From: Tilletiopsis washingtonensis
Taxonomy: Eukaryota; Basidiomycota; Exobasidiomycetes; Entylomatales
Length of the DNA: 64,000 nucleotides
Reading direction: 5' to 3'
Assembly: GCF_003144115.1 (NCBI RefSeq)
Contig: NW_020312015.1
Location: 307,945 to 371,944, forward strand
Both the position numbers and the translations under genes were made by a program. Below the pieces are notes generated by a model. That model was not told the DNA's origin. It searched no databases and saw nothing but the letters and a program-made list of their open reading frames with translations. Positions 1-11,984 of the stretch are shown in pieces (within the stretch, counting starts at the first letter, position 1; each line of letters starts with the position of its first letter).

Positions 1-660
1 CGCGCGCAAGAGCGAGTCGTCCAGAGCCGAGCGCGAGGCAACGCCGAGCGAATACGACTCGGCCAGCTTGCAAAGCAGACGTTGAGAATGTTGAGATGTC
101 AGGATAAGGTCGAGCGAGCGAACGCCCGCTATAATCCGCCATGACGACGCGGGGCCGAGAAAGGCCATGCTGAACCCGGGATCGTCGAGCAGCGCCGCGC
201 TGCTGCCTGCAGCGGCGAGCATGGCTTCCAGTGCGCGCTGCACGCGTGCACCTGCCTCGTTCGCGAGCGTGCCTTGGCGGAGCTCCACCAACAGGGCGGG
301 CGTGAGCTCCTGGCCCGGATCCGGCAGGTCCGAAAGCAGCAGTGCAATGACTGCAGGCAGTCGCGCCAAGGCGGCGTACGAGCACAGCTGCACCACGGCG
401 TTGTCGGAGAGTTCAGCCAGCGTGTCGGCGTTGCGGCTGCGAAGCTCGAGGTAGGCGTCCGACACGGTGATGCTCGCATGGCACAGCCGCTCATTCTCCA
501 AGACGGCGCGTAGCTGCTCCTCGGAACATTGGCTCAGGTCGCCCTCGAGGCCTCCATCGAGCAGGGCGACGTTGCTCAGCTCGGCCGCGGACGCGCTAGT
601 CCCGGCGTGCCCCGTGGTGTGAGCGCCGCGCCTGGCTGCGGATTGGAAAGCGCTTCGTCG
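1..660 (-). CDS. Unidentified protein, partial (3' part runs off the left edge)
   Basis: One minus-strand frame stays open from about position 850 down to the window edge and reads like a real protein. It is leucine-rich and helical, with segments such as SEEQLRAVLENERLC, ALARLPAVIALLLSDLP and VRSLDLILTSQHSQRLLCKLA. The pattern resembles an alpha-solenoid (HEAT/ARM-like) protein, but I do not recognise a family. No in-frame ATG lies in the clearly coding part. The true start is therefore either in an upstream exon joined by an intron I could not place, or further upstream towards 950, where another frame has short ATG-led stretches. The gene would be divergent from TOM22. The reading frame is well supported; the 5' boundary is a guess. 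Confidence 0.45.
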
Positions 661-1101
661 TGAGGTTGTGAAGTGCCGCGCACTATCGGTTGCTCGACGA
701 GGCAGATCGCTGCCTTCATCGACGTGTCGCTTCCGCGGGCCGGGCGAGGAGACGCTTCTGCGGCGCTCGACCGTGCGCGCCACGAACGGCAGCCGCGATG
801 GACCCGCGACACATGTTGATGTGCCCGAGGCCGCTGAGCGTGCGAGCGTCCGCGCTGCGGTGGCCAGGCCGTGCTGCACAGCCATGATCCTTGCAATCTT
901 GACGTTGTGGCAGAGAGGCAGGAAGGTGGCGCCTCGGGCAGCACAAGTGGAGCAGCGCGCCGCCGCGGCCTTGTCAGCGCAGCGCCGTGGCCACGTCACG
1001 TGCCGCGCCCAGCCATTTTGGCCCGGCGCCGGCCGCTGCGCTTCCCACTGCTCCATCGACCACACCTCCACGACTGCCCCACCACCCATCACTCGTGCAC
1101 C
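661..1101. promoter_or_regulatory. Divergent intergenic region upstream of TOM22
   Basis: No convincing gene. The interval lies between the unidentified minus-strand gene and TOM22, and probably holds promoters for both. It contains the box CGTCACGTG at 994-1002, about 100 bases before the TOM22 ATG. This is the core of a bHLH (Cbf1/USF-type) site and recurs elsewhere in the window. Confidence 0.4.
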
Positions 1102-2125
1102 ATGCCGACCATCGAGGAGCTGCCCGACGAGGCCTTCAACGCCACCAACATCGCTGCCGACGACGAGTGGGATGACGAGAGCTCCGAGGGCGTGAGTATG
1201 CCGTGCGCTGCTCAGCAAATGGGGCTGGAGGGGCCCTCGACTGCGGAAGGGCGCTCGCAGAGGAGACGACCTGCAGCAGGCAAAGAGCAGGAGGAGCGGC
1301 CGGGCGGGATCTATGTCTTCGCTTTGCTGCGCTTCAACAGGCGACCTGCGCAGGGTGCGAGCGCAGTGGAGAGGAGACGTGGTTTAGCATCGGCCTGAGA
1401 CGAAGCGCAGCGTGGCCAGCCGTGGCGCCATCGACGTAGCCATGGCGAGTCGCACTGCCTCGGCATGGCGATGCAACCACAGCGCACGCTAGCTCCCGTC
1501 TTGACGAGGCCGTCGAAATGTCGTGTCACGGACGGGGTCTCGCACACTGCGCGTCACACTGGGAATCCGTACGGCTCGGAGGCGCTCGGCAGAGGACCAT
1601 GCGCTGTCCACGCGCGTGCTGTACGAGATGCTGAGACGCTCAGCTCGTCGTGCCGCTCACCTGCTGACACGCACCTCACACAAAGTCCGACATCTCGGAC
1701 GACGAGGTGACGGAGCGGGGCGTGGCTCTGAAGCAGGAGACGGTGTGGGAGCGCATTGCAGCGCTCGTCGACATTGTGCCGTCCTCAACACGCGCACGCA
1801 TTGCGCACACCTTCCGCACGGCCTCGGCATACGCCTTCTTCGGCGGCCGCCTGGCAGGCAACCTGGTGTGGGTCGTGACGACGAGCGCGCTGCTCGTGGG
1901 CCTGCCGTACGCGCTGGCGCTCGAGGACGAGAGCCGCATCGTGGCGCAGGAGAAGGAGATGTACCAGCAGCAGCAGGGTGCCCAGGTGAGTGGTGGCGCT
2001 CAGAGGTTGCCTGCCTGCCTCGCTGACGTGCCCTCCAGATGCTTGGTGGCGGCGCGCCTCAGCAGCCGGGCCAGGCCCCGGCAGCGCCCGGCGCAGCAGG
2101 CGGCATCCGCCCGCCCGGCTTCTGA
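1102..2125 (+). CDS. TOM22: Mitochondrial import receptor subunit Tom22
   Basis: Three exons (1102-1191, 1686-1985, 2039-2125) give 158 residues. Tom22 is the central receptor of the TOM complex in the outer mitochondrial membrane, passing presequence proteins from Tom20/Tom70 to the Tom40 pore. The N-terminal cytosolic part is acidic (DDEWDDESSEG, SDISDDEVTER), as in the family. It is followed by the conserved stretch VWERIAALVDIVPSSTR and a single membrane segment near residues 85-105 (NLVWVVTTSALLVGLPYALA), then a short Gln/Gly/Pro-rich tail in the intermembrane space. Length and layout fit fungal Tom22. The first intron is 494 nt, unusually long for this window; the second is 53 nt. The ATG follows a pyrimidine-rich leader and starts a typical MPTIEEL N-terminus. 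Confidence 0.93.
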
Positions 2126-2414
2126 GCGTCGGCCCAGATGCGACTCCAGCTGTACCATACTCTCTGCACGCCGGTCAAGCCACCTCTCAGACCATGTGGA
2201 TGCGGTGCGCGGTCACGCGACGTGTGATATAATCTGCCCCGCAGGGCGAAGCGCTCGTTGGCGCGTGCGCAGGTGCGCGCATCGATTGGCAAGACGGCAG
2301 CAAGCCTAGAGAGAAGAGACCTAGAGTACAGCAAGGAGGCGCGACGAGGAGGGATGGGGAATAGAGCGGTGGGGAAGCAACGAGAAAGAGAGCTAGCGAG
2401 GAGCTTGAGTGCGC

Positions 2415-5400
2415 TCAGGAGGCGTAGCCGAAGCGGCCGTTGGGCGCAGGCGAGGGCGAGTGGTGCGGCTGGCCGGCAGCGCCGTTCCGTTGCGGCGACG
2501 CCTTGGCCTTGCTGCCGAGGGCTGGGCTGCCGCGCTGTGCTGGCTGGCCTGGCACTTGAGTCATCTGCGGCTGCTGCGGCTGTTGCTGCTGCTGTGCTTG
2601 CGCTGGCCGGGCAGCGTACGTGGCAGCGCCGGCGATCGGCTGCTGCTGTTGCACCTGCTGCGGAGCCATGCGTGGCGAGCCGGCTTGCGGAGCGCCGTTC
2701 GGCAGCGCGCCCTGCTGGCCCGACTGGGCGATCTGCGCCATGCGGTTCTGCGGCATCTTGAGCTGCAGGTTCTGGCTCGAGGCGAGTGCGGCCTTCATGG
2801 CGATGAGCTGCTGCTGCTGAAGGTTGCCGGTCGCGCCGTTGCTGCCGTGTAGCTGCGCCTGGGCGGCGGCAGCAGCCTGGAGGGCCTGCAGCGTCGCAGC
2901 ACTGAATTGCATCGTGCCAGCGTTCGGCGGCGCCATGCCAGGCACGACGCCGCCATTCTGCTGCTGCGGCTGTTGCTGTTGCTGTTGCTGCTGGCGATAC
3001 TGCTGCTGCTGCGCCGCCTGCAGCTGCAGCTGGATCTGCTGCATCTGCTGCTGCAGATACGGGCCCTGCGCTGCGCCATTGCCGGGGAAGGCGCCGACGC
3101 TCTGCATCTGCGGCGACGGCTTCGTCGAGCCAGGTGCCGGCGAAGACGAGTGGCGCGCCTGTGCGAGGTGCATCTGCTGCTGCTGCTGCTGTTGCGCATC
3201 CTGGTGCCCGAACTGCGTGCCGGCGAGCACATTGGTGCCGTTGCCGTTGGGGAAGCCAGTGGCTGCACGCTGCATGCCACCGGCGCCGGCCTGCGCAGCC
3301 TGTTGCTGCTGCTGCTGTTGCACGGCCTGGTGCGGCTGCGGGCTCGAGCCGCTGAACGACTGCGAGAGCGGATGAGGCTGCGTCGGGCCGGCGCTTGTCG
3401 AGCCGCGCGAGCGCGGCAGCGGCGAGCCCTGCTGCGCACCCGGCGGCACACCCACGGCGCCGGCCGCGGCTGCCGCACGCTGCGACTCGATCAGTGCGCG
3501 CTGGATGGCGGCCTGCTGGAAGCTCTGCTGTGCCGACAGCGCGGCCAGCGGCCCGGCGACGTCGGGATGCGCACGCTGCGCGAACTGCTGCGCGGCGTAC
3601 TGCTGCTGCTGCTGTTGCTGCTGCTGCTGTTGTTGCTGCTGTTGTTGCTGCGCGAGCAGCATCTGCTGCTGCTGTTGCTGCTGAGGGGTTGCGCCGAGGT
3701 GCTGCGGCTGCTGCTGCTGATGAGGAGCGCCGGCAGAGCTCGGACGCGGCTGCGAATGCGGTGTCTGCTGCTGCGGGGGTAGTTGTTGCTGCGTGGGCGG
3801 CATCTGGTGGGGCGGAGCGTGCGGCCCGCCGGCGAGGTGCTGCGCCGCCTGGCTGACAGCCTCGGACGGCTGACGCGCCATGGAGATCGGCACGCCGTTG
3901 CCGACGGGCGGCGGCGCCGGGAGCGTGGCGTGCGCCTGCGCTTGCATGATGTTCGTCAGGTCCGTCGAGAGGCTGAGCAGGTCGGACTCCTGCAGCAGAC
4001 TCATGCGGTAGCGCACGAACCGCTGGTCGAAGTCGTCGAGCACCGCCTCGTCATCGTCCTCCATGCCGCCGAGGCCAGTGAGGCCGAGGCCAGCCCATCG
4101 GCCGGCCTCGTCATCGTAGCGCCAGCGCTCGCGGGCGCGGTCGAGCTGCTCTTCGTCTGGCTCGCCGTCCGAGTCTTCGGAGGCCGTCGACATCTTGTCG
4201 AAGTCGTCGCCGCCCATCGCCATGACGTCGAACTCCTCGTCGACATCCGTTGGCTGCGTGCTGGCGCCGCTGCCCGACGAGTCGGTGCTGTGCTTCGAGC
4301 GGTCGCTCGAGACCGACGAGGCACACGACGAGTCCGACGCCTGCGAGCTCTCGATTGCGGCCTGAGCGAATGGGCCCGTGGCGCGAACGTCGGGCGCAAT
4401 GCTGAGCGAAGAGAGCAGGCTCGGGCGCACGCTCGGCGAGAAGGCGAAGGGCCCAGTGAGATGCTGTGACGGCGACTGGTGCGCGGCGCGCCTGTCGCCT
4501 GCTCTGCCCGGCGAGGTCGGACCTAGACGCGCGGCGGCGGCCGACGGAAGCGGCGGAGCGGGAAGCGCGGCAGGGCGCGCCTGCTGACCAGCCTCGCCAT
4601 TGCGCGGCCAGTTGAGCAGACTTGCCGGCGCAGGGCTCGCTGCAGGAAGCCGACGGTCGAGGAAGATGCGGCCGCCGCGGCCGACACGCCGCCGAAAGAA
4701 CGGCGGTCGGCTGGCGCGCGAAGAGGCTGCGGCGGCTGCGGCGGTGGCGGCGGCTGCCGTCGACGGCGAGGGCGCCTGGTGGATCGGCAGAAGCGACATC
4801 TGCTGCTGCAGCTGCTGCTGCTGACGCTGCTGGTGCTCCAGCGACAGCTCCGTGTGGATTGGCCGGAAGCAGCGCAGGTCGACAGGCACCGGCACGGGCT
4901 GGAAGGCGGTGTCCGTGCCCTCCTCCCAGCCGAGGTCGGCCTCCTGCTTGCGCATGCACTCGCGCTCGATGTACTCCTGGACGGCGCGGACGCGCTCCAT
5001 GATCTGCGAGCCGAGGCCCTGTGGGCCCGACGAGGCGCCTGCAGACGAGCTCGAGCTCGCGGCCGCAGCTGTGCCTTCTTCGCTCGGCCGCGGCTTGCGT
5101 GCGGGAATGCGGACCGTGCCGACGGCGCCGGCTGCGTCTGCATCCGTCTTGCGCTTCTTCTTCGCCGCGCCGGCGACGCCGTGGCCCGTGTCTTCGCGCT
5201 TCTCGCCCGAGATGAGCTCGTCGTCCTCGGCGCCCTGCAGCGGGCCGAGGATGTTCCACGTGCGCTTCACGTCGAGCAGCTCGCGCGCCGACTCCCAGCA
5301 GGCGCGATCTTGTGCCAGGCTGGCGCGCTTCGTCTTCTCGCGCTGTGCGACGAGCGACAGGAGCGTCGTGGCGCTCTGCAGCTCGCTGCGTAGCCGCAGC

Positions 5401-6874
5401 AGCTTCTCGAGATGCAGCACGTCCGTCTTGCGCGTCTTGCGCAGCACCTTGGCGTCGCGGCGCCGGAAGCAGACATAGGGGTCGTTGTCGTTCGACTCGT
5501 CGAAGTTGAGGTACGGCGTGAGCGCCTTGCCCTCGCGCTCCTCGCGCCGCTCCTTCCACCACGGGTATATGGCCTTGGCGAGGACCTTGAGCGCCGGCAG
5601 GTTGCGATACGGATTCGCCGGCGACCAGGCGACGCTGCGTGACGGCGGCGTGGCCGCAGAGGCGGAGGTGGAGGCTCGCGCCTCCCACGGCAGCTCCGGC
5701 AACTCGGGCAGCGCCTGCTGCGAGAATGAAGAGTCCTCGTCGAACGCCGGCAGCAGGTCGTCGAGCGTGGGCAGCGTCTTGAGGTCGAGATGCACAAACG
5801 GCACGCGGTCCGACGTGTAGCTCTCAAAGACGCTGATCACCATCTCGAACTCGTCGTCGCTGATCACGCGCAGGTCCGGATTCTCGCGCACCATGGCGGC
5901 GGCGAGATCGTCGCGGGCACGCTCCTTGCCCTTGCTCTTGGCCGAGCCGGCGCCGGGCGGCGGCGGCGGCTTGAAGGAGCGCAGCGCCGTCGCCGCAGCC
6001 TCGGCGGCCTTGGCGTTGCGCTCGCGCAGCCACTCGTCATCGTGCTCGTCGAGACAGTAGCTCGGGCCCTTGAATGCCTCCTCGATGGTGTCCGAGTAGC
6101 GCACGTAGGTGACGGGGTCCGAGTAGGCGCCCGACGGGTACAGCGCCGAGTACTGCGCCGGCGCGAGGACGGACTTGGCGTCGGGCGTGGGGATGTGGTA
6201 CGCGGCGCGCGAGCCCGACGCCTTGCCGTTGGAGGCATCGGCGGCGAGCTGCGTCGACGAGAGCGCGGCCTGCAGATGGTGCTCCTGGAGGGCAGACGCG
6301 TGTGTCAGCAGCAGCGGCGGGCGCGGCGCGGCGGACGACGACGCACCGCTACTTCGCTCGCGTCGACGCCGAGATGCCGGTCGCGGTCCTCCTGGCCCTC
6401 GAACTCGGCATCGGTGGTGAGCGCCGACGCTGCATTCTCGAGTGCGAGCGAGCCCTTTGCGATGCAGAGCTGTGCGGCGGCGGCGGCGGCGTGTCAGTGA
6501 GGCTGCTGTGAGGCGGCGTGGGAGCAGGCTCGGGGGGCGGGCAGACGCGGCGCGCAGCAGCGAGCGCGCGGATGGGGCAGGCACCTCCTCCATCCGCAGC
6601 ACCCCGTCGCGGGTCACCCGGCGGCGCGTCTGAAAATCGTTGCATTCGGCGCGGGCTGGGGCGAGAAAAGGCAGCGCTGGGGTGCGGCGGGGTGCGGGCG
6701 CGGCGCCGGGCGTCGCGCGCGCCGAATTCTCTGCGGCGCGGCGCGCGGCCCGCGGCGGCGGGCTGCCTGCTCTGCTGCGCGCGGCTCTGCCAGCTCTGCT
6801 GGCTCTGGCGCGCGACTCACGGGCTGGCGGTGGCCGAGCTTGGTGACGCGCGTGCGCGACGTGCGCGAGGTCAT
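2415..6874 (-). CDS. EPL1: Enhancer of polycomb-like protein 1 (NuA4 subunit)
   Basis: Three exons (6874-6821, 6469-6353, 6284-2415) give about 1346 residues. Epl1 scaffolds the Piccolo NuA4 core (Esa1, Yng2, Eaf6) that acetylates nucleosomal H4 and H2A in the nucleus. The EPcA region is clear: a basic N-terminus (TSRTSRTRVTKLGHRQP), the EEHHLQAAL motif straddling exons 2 and 3, IPTPDA, YVRYSDTIEEAF, LDEHDDEWL, and the hallmark DPYVCFRRRDAKVLRKTRKTD followed by a coiled region (LEKLLRLRSELQSA). The C-terminal half is disordered, with long glutamine runs. The 54-nt first exon was chosen because only it supplies a methionine and the family's basic N-terminus in phase. The protein is longer than most fungal Epl1 because of the Gln-rich tail. 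It lies downstream of FCF2 in the same orientation. Confidence 0.92.
3590..3680 (-). repeat. CAG/CAA (polyglutamine) microsatellite in EPL1
   Basis: On the + strand this is a nearly pure run of CTG and TTG triplets. On the coding strand it reads as about 19 consecutive glutamines, near residues 930-955 of Epl1. Smaller runs lie at 2975-3050, 3170-3195 and 3300-3325. Mixed CAG and CAA codons should make the tract more stable than pure CAG. Confidence 0.85.
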
Positions 6875-7687
6875 CTGGGCGGCCTCTCGCCGCGCCCCGC
6901 ACGCTGCTGCCAATCAGCAAAGATGGACAGCAGGCGTGGGCGGTGGTCGGTGCTGGGGTGCGACAGCAGCAGCAGGCGGCGGCCAGTCGCACGAGGGAGG
7001 AGGAGGGGGCGCTCGGCGCGGAGTGAGGCGAGGACGGGAGGCAAGGAGGCGCGTGCTTTGGCAGGAGGGAGGGTGAAAAGAGCGAGGTGTGCGAGACGGG
7101 GGGCCGCGGGGAGCGCCGCGCGCGACGCCCGCCAGACCCCAGCAGCGGCGCCGCGCTGCCCCGGCGCGGCCGCTGCTCTGGTGCGCGCGTGCGGCACGGC
7201 AGCTGCAGCGGGCGAGCGCATCGCGCGCAGCAGAAGGGCTGCCAGCGCATCGCAAGCTGACCTCGCTGACTCGACTCCAGCATGCAGGCCCTCAGCATGA
7301 GATGTTGGCTCGGACAGTGCGCGGCAGCAGATTGCGCGGCGCATTCCAAACAGCCGCAGGAAGGCCGGCCGCGGCAGCTCGTCGCAAATAGGGTGCGGCG
7401 GCGGGACGCGGCAGAGAGGCAGCCGTCACGTGCAGCCGCCTCGCTTACAGCGTGGGAGCAGCACAGCCACGCGCGCCCCTCGACTTTTGGAGCTGCAGCG
7501 CGCGTGGAGGCTGCCCGATGCTGCGAGGAGCACTCGGCACGCCAGGCGGCGACAGGGATGGCGGACATCGTCCGATAGCGCAGCAGGGAGCAGGGGAAGG
7601 GAAGCAGGTCCAGCATGGTGGTGCAGCGCAAGCCAGCAGCGAGCCTGCCAAGGATGCCTTCGGCGGCAGCGCTTGCCTCTCGCGCGC
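6875..7687. other. Intergenic, FCF2 3' side to EPL1 5' side
   Basis: I see no gene here. The many open frames are typical of GC-rich sequence without stop codons and show no family motif. It must hold the FCF2 3' end and the EPL1 promoter. A CGTCACGTG box lies at 7424-7432. Confidence 0.5.
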
Positions 7688-8962
7688 TCATCGCTTGTGC
7701 TTCGGCTTCTTGCTCTTCGCCTTGAGGTACCCTCGCCCGCCCGAGGCGTTGCGCTCTTGTTGCTGCACAGGAGACGCATGAGACGGCGTATCCAGCCAAT
7801 CGCCCCGCAGCACTCACCTCGCCGAACTTGCGCTTCGCATACGCCGCCGCCTCGGCGTCGCGCACCACCTCCTCCACCACGCTGCGTCCCTTGCGGTCGC
7901 CCGTGACGATCGATGACGGCTCCAGCTCTGAGCCGACGATGCGGCCAAGCTGTAGGGGAAGAATGCTCAGCGCTGCCGATGCATGCGTCCATCTGCGGCC
8001 GTGCATAGCTCGGCCAACTCACCTGTGCGAACTTCGGCATGCCCTTGTCCGCCTTGCCGCCACGGTAGAAGCGCTTGGGGTCCATGGCGTTGCGCAGCCG
8101 GATCGCCTGCACCTCGCGCCGCATCTCCTCGGCCGTGGCGCCGCGCGCCGACGACACGTACTTGCTCGACGCCGACGCCACGTTCATGCCGCTGCCCTTG
8201 CTCGTCGCGGCGCCGGGGAAGGCGGGCATGTCGAACCAGCCCGGGCCCGCGGAGAGGGCACGCTTCTGCGGTGGTGGAAAGCATGCATCAGCGAGGCTGT
8301 CCATGTGAGAGTGCTGCACTGCGCTGGAGGACAGGGAAGGATCTGATCCTTCGTCTGTCTCTGGGCACCCGGCGAGGCCTGGACTGCCCTGACTCACAGC
8401 CTGAGCCTCGCGCTTCGCGGCCGCCGAACCCTTCCGTCGTGCGCGCGCATCCGCCAGAGCCTCTCCGGATTCCAGGCGCGAGAGGTGCCTGTCGACCGCT
8501 GCGTCGCTGTGAGCCACCGGGGCGCTGCCAGGCAAGCATGGTCAGCAGCACATCGAAGGCGAGGCCGGGCGCGCTGACTCACGCTGCAGCTGGCTGCTTG
8601 CCCTTGTGGAGCGCTGCCTGCGGCTGGGGGTCGACTCTTGCTGCGGTGGTGCCGTCGAGACGCACAATGTCGTTGTCGGCAGTGAAGGCGGCCGCCTGGC
8701 GCGCGGCGGCGAGCTTGGCCTCGTGGGCGGCGACCGAGGCGGCGAAGAGGTCCTCGAGCTCCTGGTCGTCGTCGTGTGCGGCAGTGGATGCAGCGGCAGC
8801 GGCAGACGAGGGCGACGGCGAGCTGGAGCGGCTGCTGGAGGCGACCGAGGAGGCGGACGACGTCTCTGCAGAGGAGAGAGCGAGCGGCACCGAGGAGGAA
8901 GAGGGCGCGGCGGCGGCGGGCGAGGCAGCCACGCTGCTGGCGGCGCGGCGAGTGGTGACCAT
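7688..8962 (-). CDS. FCF2: rRNA-processing protein Fcf2
   Basis: Five exons (8962-8583, 8524-8398, 8265-8023, 7949-7818, 7762-7688) give 318 residues. Fcf2 is a nucleolar protein needed for early cleavages at sites A0, A1 and A2 of pre-rRNA and so for the 18S rRNA; the metazoan relative is DNTTIP2/TdIF2. The family domain is in exons 3-4: AGPGWFDMPAF, then MRREVQAIRLRNAMDPKRFYRGG, MPKFAQLGRIV and a tail with VTGDRKGRSVVEEVVRDAEA. The protein ends in a very basic stretch (KAKSKKPKHKR). The N-terminal 125 residues are Ser/Ala-rich and disordered. All intron phases agree and each intron has a GTGAGT donor. It is divergent from SAS10, which works in the same pathway. Confidence 0.92.
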
Positions 8963-9301
8963 GGCGGCGGACGTGCAGTGCCAGGTGCGAGGGAGGGTGG
9001 GGTGAGGGTGTGGAGCAGAGACGAGCAGCCGCCGGCGGCACGCTGGACGCCTTGTCTGCGCTGCGAGGCTTGCTCCTCGCCGGACCGAGGCGAGGCGAGT
9101 GGGTCAAGAGGCGGCGTGCATGAACGCAGCGCCGGCCTCTGCTCTCGTGCCCGCCTGCCGCCGGAACGCGCGGCATGCCGGTTGGCGCGGCGCGCGGTGC
9201 CAGATTTTGCTCGGCCGAGCCGGCGCTGCTTCGGGTCATCAGGGCAGCCCACCTTTCCGTCCCGCACCCTTCCCCGCTCCCTGCTCCAGTCTCCACCCAG
9301 C
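8963..9301. promoter_or_regulatory. Shared divergent promoter of FCF2 and SAS10
   Basis: A 339-base interval separates the start codons of two 18S rRNA maturation genes transcribed away from each other. The last 60 bases before SAS10 are C/T-rich, a common basidiomycete start-site setting. I see no clear TATA box. Confidence 0.6.
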
Positions 9302-11811
9302 ATGGCCCGAGGCGCACGCGGCGGCAAGCGCCAGTCCGGCCCGCGAGTGCGCGATGATGGCGCCGCCACGCGCGCCCTCAGCCGCAAGGCGCGCCCCACC
9401 AGCGACCACCTCGCGCACTGGGAGACGGCCGCCGACATTCCCGACGACGCCGAGGACCGCTTCCACAGCCAGCGCGACAAGATCCTCCTCGACGGTACGG
9501 GCAGCGATAGCGACGATGAGGAGGACCAGGCCGGTGAGTGCTGGACCAGCGGCTTGTGCGCAGCCCGCTTCTGACCTCGCGCAGCAGGCACCTTCAGCCG
9601 GGGCCGGCAGGTGCTGGGCATCGACGTCGACGATGAGCCAGAGGAGGATGACGAGGAGAAGGAGGAGGACGATGAGAGCGAGGACGATGAGATGGACTCT
9701 GCACCTGTGCCGCAGCGCTCCGCAGCGTCCAAGGCTGCTGCCGCGGCCGAGGCTCCCTCTGACGATGATGACGAGGAGGAGGACTCGGATGCGAGCATCG
9801 ACCCAGAGGACGAGGTGGGCGGCTGGGGCCCGCACAAGCGTGCCTACTACAACGCCAACAACCTCGACGCCATCGGCAGCGACGAGGAGATGACCGAGGA
9901 GGAGCGGCGCGAGATGGAGGTGCGCGAGGCACGCAAGCTGCAGGCTAAGCTGCGCCAGGAGATGGACGACGATGACTTCGGCCTCGCCGAGGCGGAGATG
10001 GACCTGGCCAACGAGGGCACGCTCTCTGGCTCGGGCAAGGCTGCGCGCGAGCGGAGACGGGCGGAGCTGGACGGAGGTGTGGCGTCGGGCTCTAGCGCAG
10101 TGCAGGCTTCGTGAGTAGCAGCGGCCGGCAGAAACACTTCCTGCACTGACCGACTCTTGCCACCCTCAGCTCTGAGCTGCCAAAGGCTCCGCTGGAGCGT
10201 GCAAAGCTGCTCGCACAGGTGCAGCGCACCACGCCAGAGACGATTGCGCTGGCCGGCGACTTTGCGGATGTGGTTGACGAGCTGAACGAGGTGACTGCGA
10301 GCCTCAAGCAGTGAGTCTGCTCGAGTGCACATGTGCGAGACATCCGCTCACCAGATTCTATCAGGGCTGCGATTGACACGCCGGGCCACGACCGATTGGG
10401 CCTCATGCACATCCATCATCGTGAGCACACCCGCCGCCCGCGCTTCCGGCGCCTGTGCTGACACGATTGTAGAAACGCTCGTGACCTACGTCACGACCCT
10501 CACCTTCTACTTCCACCTGCGCTCGCTGCCGGAGTACGTCTCCGACCCGACGCGCCTGTCGGAGCACCCAGTTGTGCAGCGCCTCGTGAAGCTCAAGTCC
10601 GGTCTCGCCACACTTGAGGATCTCGGCTGCTCTGCGCTCGAGCCGGCCGGCGAGGCCGACGAGGAGGGCGAGCTGAACTCGGAGGAGGAGCGGTGGCTGC
10701 TCGGCGACCCGAACCGCCTCGGTGCCGACAGCGATGGCGACAGCGAGAGCCTCGGCAGCCTGGAGTCGGACGAGCTGGACGGCCTGCTGGCAGACGAGAA
10801 GGAGAACGTGGCCATCGCTCCCCGGCAACCAAAGAACAGCAAGGCCAGCTCCGCGACAGCAGCGCCTAAGCAGGGCAAGGAGAAGAAGGCCAAGAAGCAG
10901 CCAAAGGCACCGAAGCCCGTTGCACCGCTTGCAAGCCTTGCGAGCATCGGCGACGACGACGCCATGGGCAGCCTCTCGGCCAGCAGCTCCAAGCGCGCGA
11001 AGCGGTCGAATGGCAAGGCGCAGTACTCGGACGAGCTCGCCGAGTCCTTCGGCGAGCCGACGGCGCTGGCCACGTCGGATGCTGCTGACAAGGCGGCACG
11101 GCGCAAGAGCCTGCAGTTCTACACGGGCCAGATCAGCGCCAAGGAGGCACGGCGCGGCGATGCTGCGCGCAAGAGCCTCGGCGGCGACTCTGACATCCCG
11201 TACCGGGATCGCGAGCGCTCGCGCATGGTTGTGGCGCAGACGGCTGCGAACCGTGCGGCCAAGGCCTCGAGCAGAGAGGCGGCAGACATGGAGCTCGACG
11301 GCGAGGCCTTTGGCGAGGAGGACCTGCGCGACTGGCGCGACGTCATGGGCCAGGACGTCGCCAAGGGCGCGTCGGCGGGCGACGGCGGCGCAGGGCAGGA
11401 CGAGGATGAGGACTACTACGACCTTGTCGCGAGCCGGCAGCGCCAGGCCAAGAAGGCCAAGAAGGACGAGTACGAGGCGGCGCGGGACGAAGAACGGTCA
11501 GTGCGAGAGCTTGTCGCTCCTCCTCCACTCTGCTCACACCGCCTCCCAGGTTCATCGCCGACCCGACGCTCGACCCCGGCGCGCACCGCGGCATCAACCG
11601 GCAGATCGAGAAGAATCGCGGCCTCACGCCGCGGCGGCCCAAGAGCGTGCGCAACCCGCGAGTCAAGAAGCGGCAGAAGTTCGACAAGGCGCAGAAGAAG
11701 CTCAGCAGCACGCGCGCGGTGTACAAGGGCGGCGCCGCGGCCCTCGAGGGCGGCTATGGCGGCGAGAAGAGCGGCATCTCCAACGTCGTCAAGAGCCGCA
11801 GCTTCGGCTAG
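9302..11811 (+). CDS. SAS10: U3 snoRNP / SSU processome protein Sas10/Utp3
   Basis: Six exons (9302-9533, 9588-10110, 10170-10310, 10365-10420, 10473-11496, 11550-11811) give 745 residues. Sas10/Utp3 belongs to the small-subunit processome and binds early pre-18S rRNA with U3 snoRNP. Evidence: the N-terminal [25 protein letters not shown] and [12 protein letters not shown] motifs; the Sas10/Utp3/C1D domain around residues 255-370 ([34 protein letters not shown]); and the C-terminal Sas10 domain ([53 protein letters not shown]). Acidic stretches alternate with lysine-rich ones, as in the family. The acceptor of exon 2 has a tandem NAGNAG (9581-9587), so one residue may vary. It converges on the F-box gene 173 bases away. 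Confidence 0.94.
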
Positions 11812-11984
11812 GCGCTGCGCTGGGTCTCGTCGCGGTGTCTCGATGTGTATGCTTATGCTGCGATATTATACACGTGCCGGTACTCGATCTGTCGCGCCAC
11901 GCCTGTCCTCCTCCGGCTCGCTGGCACACCCGCATCCTCTGCGTTGACCCATCGAGCTCTGTGCAGCCGGAATACGTCAGCTCC

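Noticed and set aside
3590-3680. Possible CRISPR-like or tandem-repeat array
   Set aside because: It is a simple triplet microsatellite inside a coding exon with no spacers; CRISPR arrays are also not expected in a fungal nuclear genome.
2907-3782. Leu-rich + strand frame opposite EPL1
   Set aside because: It is the antisense reading of the polyglutamine tracts (CTG read as Leu).
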